64,000 nucleotides of DNA from Rhizophagus clarus. Taxonomy: Eukaryota > Glomeromycota > Glomeromycetes > Glomerales > Glomeraceae. The stretch lies in NCBI GenBank assembly GCA_015698045.1, contig BLAL01000050.1, positions 558,001 to 622,000 on the forward strand, written 5' to 3'. Shown piece by piece: positions 59,365 through 64,000 of this stretch (within the stretch, counting starts at the first letter, position 1; every line of letters begins with the position of its first letter). Under the pieces are notes generated by a model. It did not search any database, was not told the origin of the DNA, and was given only the letters and a program-made list of their open reading frames with translations. Both the position numbers and the translations under genes were made by a program.

Positions 59365-60196
59365 CAGTCAATTCTCTTTATAGTCATCTCTGTTATAGTC
59401 ACATTACCCTATATAGTTACCTTGGTTGAGTGTCCCAAATTTTCATATATAAAAACTATTGTTTATAGTCACAAACTACTTATAGTCACTATCACATCTT
59501 TTTTTAAAAATTTTATATATATGTGATTATAAAAAGATATTTATTAAAATATAATTGTTCTATGATCTAATAATTGGATTTTAATGATCTTTAGCTCATT
59601 ATATTTATCTCATTGAAAGGAATCAGATGGTAGTAATTTTATAGTGATTAAATTAATATTAACTGAGTAATCCAATTTTAAATATCAAATCAGCATTTTT
59701 AATATGTAAAATTTATGTATTTTGACTTGATTTTAATTACAACAGGTTCTAGTAATCAGATTTTAATGATCTTAGGCTCATTGGAATCACCTCATCAAAA
59801 GGAATCCAATGGTAATAATTACATAATGGTTGGATTAATACTGACTGAGAAATTTGATTTTAAAAACCAAATCAGCATTTTATACATGTAAAATTTATGT
59901 AACATTAAATATTTTGATTGTATTTTAATTATTATAGGTTTTAGTGATCAGATTTTAGTGATCTTAGGCTTGTTAGAATCGTCTCATCAAAAGGAATCTA
60001 ATGGTTATAAATCTGTAATAATTGGAATAATATTGACAAAATTATTGTGATGTAAATATTTAACTAAAATTATTATAATTTATAATTCTGGCCAAAATTA
60101 CTGATTTAATTATGATTTTATTGCTTATAGTCACATCTCATCATAGTCACCAAATATAAACTGTCCCAAATGTGTAACTATAGAGAGAGTTGACTG
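59365..60196. mobile_element. 832-bp Tc1/mariner-like non-autonomous element, TA TSD
   Basis: TIRs are CAGTCAATTCTCTTTATAGT at 59365 and the inverse of CAGTCAACTCTCTCTATAGT ending 60196; TA is duplicated at 59363-59364 and 60197-60198. Copy A of the host element retains the empty site (ATACATTATATATAAACC), an exact match to the joined flanks. The interior is a ~195-bp tandem repeat in three copies (AGATTTTAATGATCTTAGGC near 59565, 59760 and 59950). No ORF. Confidence 0.92.
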
Positions 60197-60506
60197 TATA
60201 TATAAACCTAGTATTATATCCCAGGTATTTTACAAAATTTTAAGCTTTAAATTGAAATTCTCTATGTAAAGTACCCGGATATTTTAAAATTCTAGCAAAT
60301 TTTTTAAGGGGGGTACTATGCATAGGGGGGTATTGTAACCTGTAATATATGGTAAATACTTTTCATAATTTTAATTAATTCAGTAATATAGTCAAAACAG
60401 CAAATTAGATTATCAGACAGATTGTATAGTACAAGTCATCTGATGATCTTTTTTTTCTTATTTATGAAGTTATTTTTTATTTAATGCAAATTTTTTTTTC
60501 TCATTT

Positions 60507-60750
60507 TTGTAAGGGTGCCAGCCAAAAAGCATGTTTGAACTTTTGAAATTGAGGTAAAGGAAGGCCGGAAAAGTGAGAGTTCTTTTTTTTTTAATAAAAT
60601 TATTTTTTTTTATTATAGGGTTGCCAGATGAAAAGCATAACTGGACTTTTGAAATTGAGATAATGAAGGGCCGGAGAAAGAGAGTTCTTTTTTTTTTAAT
60701 AAATTTATTTTTTTTTTTATTATAGGATTGCCAGACGAAAAGCATGACTA
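60507..60750 (+). repeat. Older, diverged mini-exon-like units, first part
   Basis: Three ~110-bp units resembling the 119-bp array: TTGCCAGATGAAAAGCATAA, CTGGACTTTTGAAATTGAG and then GTAAAG or ATAATG, preceded by T-rich ATTATAG acceptor-like ends. The third core stops at AGCATGAC, where the GCTTCGC element is inserted; its other half (CCAGACTTTTGAAATTG) resumes at 63014. Confidence 0.8.
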
Positions 60751-61003
60751 AATAAAGCTTCGCATGAGCCAGCTCAAGTCAAGCTACAGTTTAGCTTGGC
60801 TTGGCTTGAAAAAAAAAATTCTGGCTTGAGCCAAAATAAGTCAAGCCACAAAAAATTTTGGTTCAACTCATTCAAGCCAAGCTGAGCCATGAAAAATTCT
60901 GGCTTAAGCTGGCTTAAGCTTTATTATCAAAAAAAAGCCGAAACTAGGCGTTTTTATATGTAAAGTTATAAAAAAAAAAAATACCAGAACTAATGATCCT
61001 GGC

Positions 61004-62630
61004 AGGACCCCAAATAATACTAATATAACTCACATACGGGTTTGCGTAGAGTTTATATGAAATTACTTTTTAAACCTACAAATTGAGTTTGCATAGATCG
61101 GTCAATTTGGGAGTAACTCATATATTATGTTTGCGTAGAGTTTATAATAGATATACGTGAATTTATTTTTAAAAAATACTAATTTCGGTAAATTAAATTA
61201 CTCGGTATTTACCAAAATTTATTTTATTTTATTTATTTTTTCACTTTTTTTTGGTATTTTATACCAAATTTATTTATTTTTGTTATTCTTTTTCAGTTTT
61301 TAATACCCTAATTCCAAAAGTCCAGTCGTGTTTTTCGTCTGGCAACACTACAAAAATTAAAAAAAATAATTAATTAGTTAAAAAAAAGAACAACAAAAAA
61401 CACTTCATCCACCCTTCTTTACCTTAATTCCAAAAGTCTGATCATACTTTTCGTCTGGCAACACTACAAAAAGTAAAAAAAAATAATTAATTAGTTAAAA
61501 AAAAGAACAACGAAAGACACCTCACCCACCCTCTCTTACCTTAATTCCAAAAATCCGGTCGTGCTTTTCATCTGGCAATACTACAAAAAGTAAAAAAAAA
61601 ATAATTAATTAGTTAAAAAAAAAAACAACGAAAGACACCTCACCCACCCTCCCTTACCTTAATTCCAAAAGTCCGGTCATGCTTTTTGTCTGGTAATACT
61701 ACAAAAAATAAAAAAAAATAATTAATTAATTAGTTAAAAAAAATTACCAAAAAATACTTCCCCCACCCTTCCTTATCTTAATTCCAAAAATCCGGTCATA
61801 CTTTTTATCTAGCAACACTACAAAAAGTAAAAAAAAAGTTAATACTTAATTAATTAAAAAAAAATAACGAAACACCTCCTCTAACCCTCCCTTACCTTAA
61901 TTCCAAAAGTCCAGTCATGCTTTTCGTCTGGCAACACTACAAAAAAATAAAAAAAAAATAATTAATTAGTTAAAAAAAATTACTGAAAAATACTTCCCCC
62001 ATCCTCCCTCACCTTAATTTCAAAAGTCCGGTCATGCCTTTCATTTGGCAACATTACAAAAAAATAAAAAAAAAGTTAATACTTAATTAATTAAAAAAAA
62101 ACAACGAAACACCTCACCTAACCCCCTCTCCCTTACTTTAATTCCAAAAGTCTGGTCATGCCTTTTGTCTGGCAACACTACAAAAAATAAAAATAAAAAA
62201 TAATTAATTAATTAGTTAAAAAAAAACAACGAAACACCTCATCCAACCCCTCCTTTACTTTAATTTTAAAAGTCCGGTCGTGCCTTTCGTCTGGCAACAC
62301 TACAAAAAAATAAAAAAAAAATTAATTAATTAGTTAAAAAAAACACCAAAAAACACTTCTCCACCCTCCCTTACCTTAATTCCAAAAGTCTGATCATACT
62401 TTTCGTCTGGCAACACTACAAAAAGTAAAAAAAAAAGTTAATACTTAATTAGTTAAAAAAAACACTGAAACACTTCCTCCAACCTCTCCCTTACCTTAAT
62501 TCCAAAAGTCCAGTCATGCTTTTCGTCTGGCAATACTACAAAAATAAACTGATAAATGATTAAAAAAAAGATCAGATATTCAGATTATCTGATTAGATCG
62601 GTAAGTCACATGACCCTGCTTTTATACTAA
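61004..62630 (-). mobile_element. AGGACCCC array element, inverted copy with a damaged far end
   Basis: Begins AGGACCCCAAATAATACTAA and follows the reverse complement of the 49.6-52.4 kb element: ACTCACATACGGGTTTGCGT arm, then about 11 mini-exon-like units on the minus strand (61320-62545), then the GATCGGTAAGTCACATGACC arm. The terminal AGGACCCC at the right is missing: sequence after TGCTTTTATACTAAATAATTCG departs from the complete copy. Units differ from each other more than in the complete copy, so it is older. Confidence 0.85.
61320..62545 (-). repeat. ~120-bp mini-exon-like array on the minus strand, about 11 units
   Basis: Read on the minus strand, each unit has a T-rich tract, TTTTTGTAG, the core (GTTGCCAGACGAAAAGCATG, then ACTGGACTTTTGGAATTAAG) and GTAAGGGAGGG. 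Both spacer classes of the complete copy are present, so the two classes existed before the copies separated. Confidence 0.88.
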
Positions 62631-63012
62631 ATAATTCGTTATAGCGTTAATGGCATTTTGTATTATAAAATCATAAAAAAAAAATGCTGAAACTATTGGT
62701 ACTAGCGTTTTTTATTCATAAAATTGCAAAAAGTGCTGGAACAAATAGTTCTGGCATTTTTTATATATAAATTTGCAAAAAAAAACGCTAGAACTATTGG
62801 TACCAGCATTTTTTATAAAAAATTGCCAAGCTTAATCTGACTTATGAGCCGGCTTGAGCTTTTCAAACCAAGCCTACTGCCAGCTTGAGTTTATCAAGGC
62901 TTTTTCAAGCTGGCTTGTGAGCCACCAAGTCAATTTAATCATGGCTTGGCTTGGCTCAGCTTGAAAAGCTTGAGCCAGCTTGCAAGCTGGCTCAGCTCAT
63001 GCGAAGCTTTAT

Positions 63013-63345
63013 AACCAGACTTTTGAAATTGAAATAAGGGTGGGCTGAAGAAGGAAGAGTTCATTAGTTTTTTTTAATAAAATTATTTTTTTTATTATAG
63101 AGTTGCCAGACGAAAAGCACAACTAGACTTTTGAAATTAAGGTAAAAGACTGAGGGAAAGTTATTATATTTTTTTTTTTAAATAAATTTAATTTATGTTT
63201 TCTTTTTTATAGAGTTTCTGGATAAAAAATATAACTGGACTTTTGAAAATAAGGTAAGAAGAGTCAGAAATGATATTTCATCATTTTTTTTAGTAAATTT
63301 AATTAATTTATTTTTTTCTTTTTTAGGGTTTCTAAATGAAAAATG
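63013..63345 (+). repeat. Older mini-exon-like units, second part
   Basis: Continues the array of 60507-60750 after the GCTTCGC element: half a core at 63014, then units near 63100 (AGTTGCCAGACGAAAAGCAC), 63212 (AGTTTCTGGATAAAAAATAT) and 63330 (GGTTTCTAAATGAAAAATGA), increasingly decayed. The 5' splice-site-like AAGGTAA is kept in the first two. Confidence 0.75.
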
Positions 63346-63832
63346 ACTGTCAATTTATTTATTTTTATAAGATTTCATAAAAAAATAGTTAAGGATTAAG
63401 TAATAAATATTCTATTTTTTTTTTTATAATTTAGAGAGATTTTTCTATTTTAAATAATAATAAAACAATTTTTTTTTGAACTTTAAAATTAATGTATTAA
63501 TTTATTGATGACTTGATGACTTAAATATTTATAAAAAATTTTATTTATCTAAAGAAAAAATTAATAAAAAAAGACCAGATTATTTGACCAATCTGGTCAA
63601 TCTGGTCAATCTAATTAATCTGGTATTTTTTTTAAAAAAAAAATCAATAAAAATAATTGGATTATTTAATCAATCTGGTCAATTTGATCATCCATGTAAT
63701 ATCTGATCAATCTGATGTTATCTGATGATTCCATCTGGATTATCTGTGAACTGTTCATTAATAATCTGAATGATCTGTTTTTTGATCAGTTCAGATGACA
63801 GATTGAACAGATTTCACTGAAGCCTACCTCTA

Positions 63833-64000
63833 GTTATAACAACAATAATTTTTTAAAAAAATGTAAAATAAATACAATATCAATATAATATTGTATTAAT
63901 ATGTATTCAGTATCATTACAACATCATAAAAATATTATCTTATAAATATCAAATCAACATCAATTTAATATTGGCAATATAATGAATCAACATTATTTTG
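63833..64000 (-). repeat. GATATC-rich repeat, inverse copy, second half (runs off the window)
   Basis: Reverse complement of about 9790-9980 (AACAACAATAATTTTTTAAA, ATTCAGTATCATTAC, AACATCATAAAAATATTATC). It begins with the second GTTATAAC of the hAT-like insertion. Confidence 0.8.

Larger units (their letters stand above)
58745..60354. mobile_element. CCATATATCACAG element, copy B, with two nested insertions
   Basis: Inverse orientation relative to 55398-56074. Its ends are TACCGTATATCACAGGCCAC (58745) and TGTAATATATGGTA (ending 60354). Removing the MITE 58771-58954 and the element 59365-60196 leaves a sequence that follows copy A throughout, including the hairpin-unit array at 59110-59350. 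Confidence 0.8.
60751..63012. mobile_element. GCTTCGCATGAGC element inserted in a mini-exon-like unit
   Basis: The left end ATAAAGCTTCGCATGAGC (about 60753) and the inverse right end (GCTCATGCGAAGCTTTAT, ending about 63012) are identical over 18 bp. Both subterminal regions are rich in GCTTGAGCC/GGCTTGGCTT palindromic motifs (60765-60930 and 62825-63000). The insertion splits the core AGCATGAC|CAGACTTTTG; the exact TSD is not clear. It hosts hairpin units and an array-bearing AGGACCCC element. Confidence 0.75.
58380..63832. mobile_element. 5.45-kb hAT-like element (TAGAG termini), TSD GTTATAAC
   Basis: Termini are TAGAGATATGCTC at the left and the inverse of TAGAGGTAGGCTTCAG at the right. 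The 8-bp TSD GTTATAAC is at 58372-58379 and 63833-63840, and the related uninterrupted sequence near 9975 has one GTTATAAC. Subterminal regions (58390-58620 and 63570-63820) carry many CTGGTCAA/GATCAATCTGGT motifs. The element has no recognisable transposase left and is filled by other elements: copy B of the CCATATATCACAG element, an older mini-exon-like array and the GCTTCGC element. Confidence 0.85.

Noticed and set aside
60470..60745. Minus-strand 91-codon frame
   Set aside because: Antisense to the older mini-exon-like units.
60751..63012. Attempt to assign an 8-bp TSD to the GCTTCGC element
   Set aside because: The split core (AGCATGAC versus AACCAGAC) does not give a convincing duplication; the TSD is left undefined.

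Overview
The window looks like nuclear DNA of an arbuscular mycorrhizal fungus close to Rhizophagus irregularis. The grounds are its extreme A+T richness with long A/T homopolymers, short fungal-type introns (about 50-150 nt, GTAAGT...TAG), a MATA_HMG-type HMG-box gene, and very dense decayed DNA transposons and tandem repeats. No similarity search was possible; family calls come from motifs, splice signals, terminal inverted repeats (TIRs) and target-site duplications (TSDs) read by eye.

Layout. 1-15 kb is repeat-dominated: a broken hAT transposase end (1-894), two tandem arrays (51 and ~113 bp units), a fold-back element, a small spliced gene on the minus strand (3701-4102), a heavily decayed Tnp2-like transposase gene (5400-8960), a GATATC-rich repeat, a long-TIR MITE and an unidentified coding relic (10793-11212). 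15.9-21.9 kb is the most gene-like part: a large disordered Ser/Pro-rich protein (15986-18640), a tRNA-Thr(TGT) (19150-19221), a nine-exon cyclophilin of the PPIL1/Cyp1 type (19603-20807, minus) and a kinase-like relic. 22-30 kb is repeats, including a 294-bp MITE with an 8-bp TSD and a probable 3.4-kb element carrying a broken Myb/SANT-like gene. 30-46 kb is a gene desert holding one clear gene, the HMG-box protein at 35688-36581, plus one candidate terminal exon near 32.5 kb. 46-64 kb is a transposon graveyard with several nested insertions whose TIRs and TSDs can be read directly, and a 5'-truncated LINE copy.

The most unusual object is a transposon family with AGGACCCC termini and an 8-bp TSD. 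Its body is almost entirely a ~119-bp tandem array, and every unit is built like a 41-nt mini-exon between a consensus 3' splice site (T-tract + GTAG) and a consensus 5' splice site (AAG|GTAAGG). About 21 units lie in one complete copy (49598-52434), about 11 in an inverted copy (61004 to ~62630), and older relatives lie in a hAT-like element around 60.5-63.3 kb.

The genes do not form a pathway. The cyclophilin (spliceosome-associated in known relatives), the tRNA, the HMG-box protein and the disordered protein are independent units; the rest is mobile DNA in various stages of decay.
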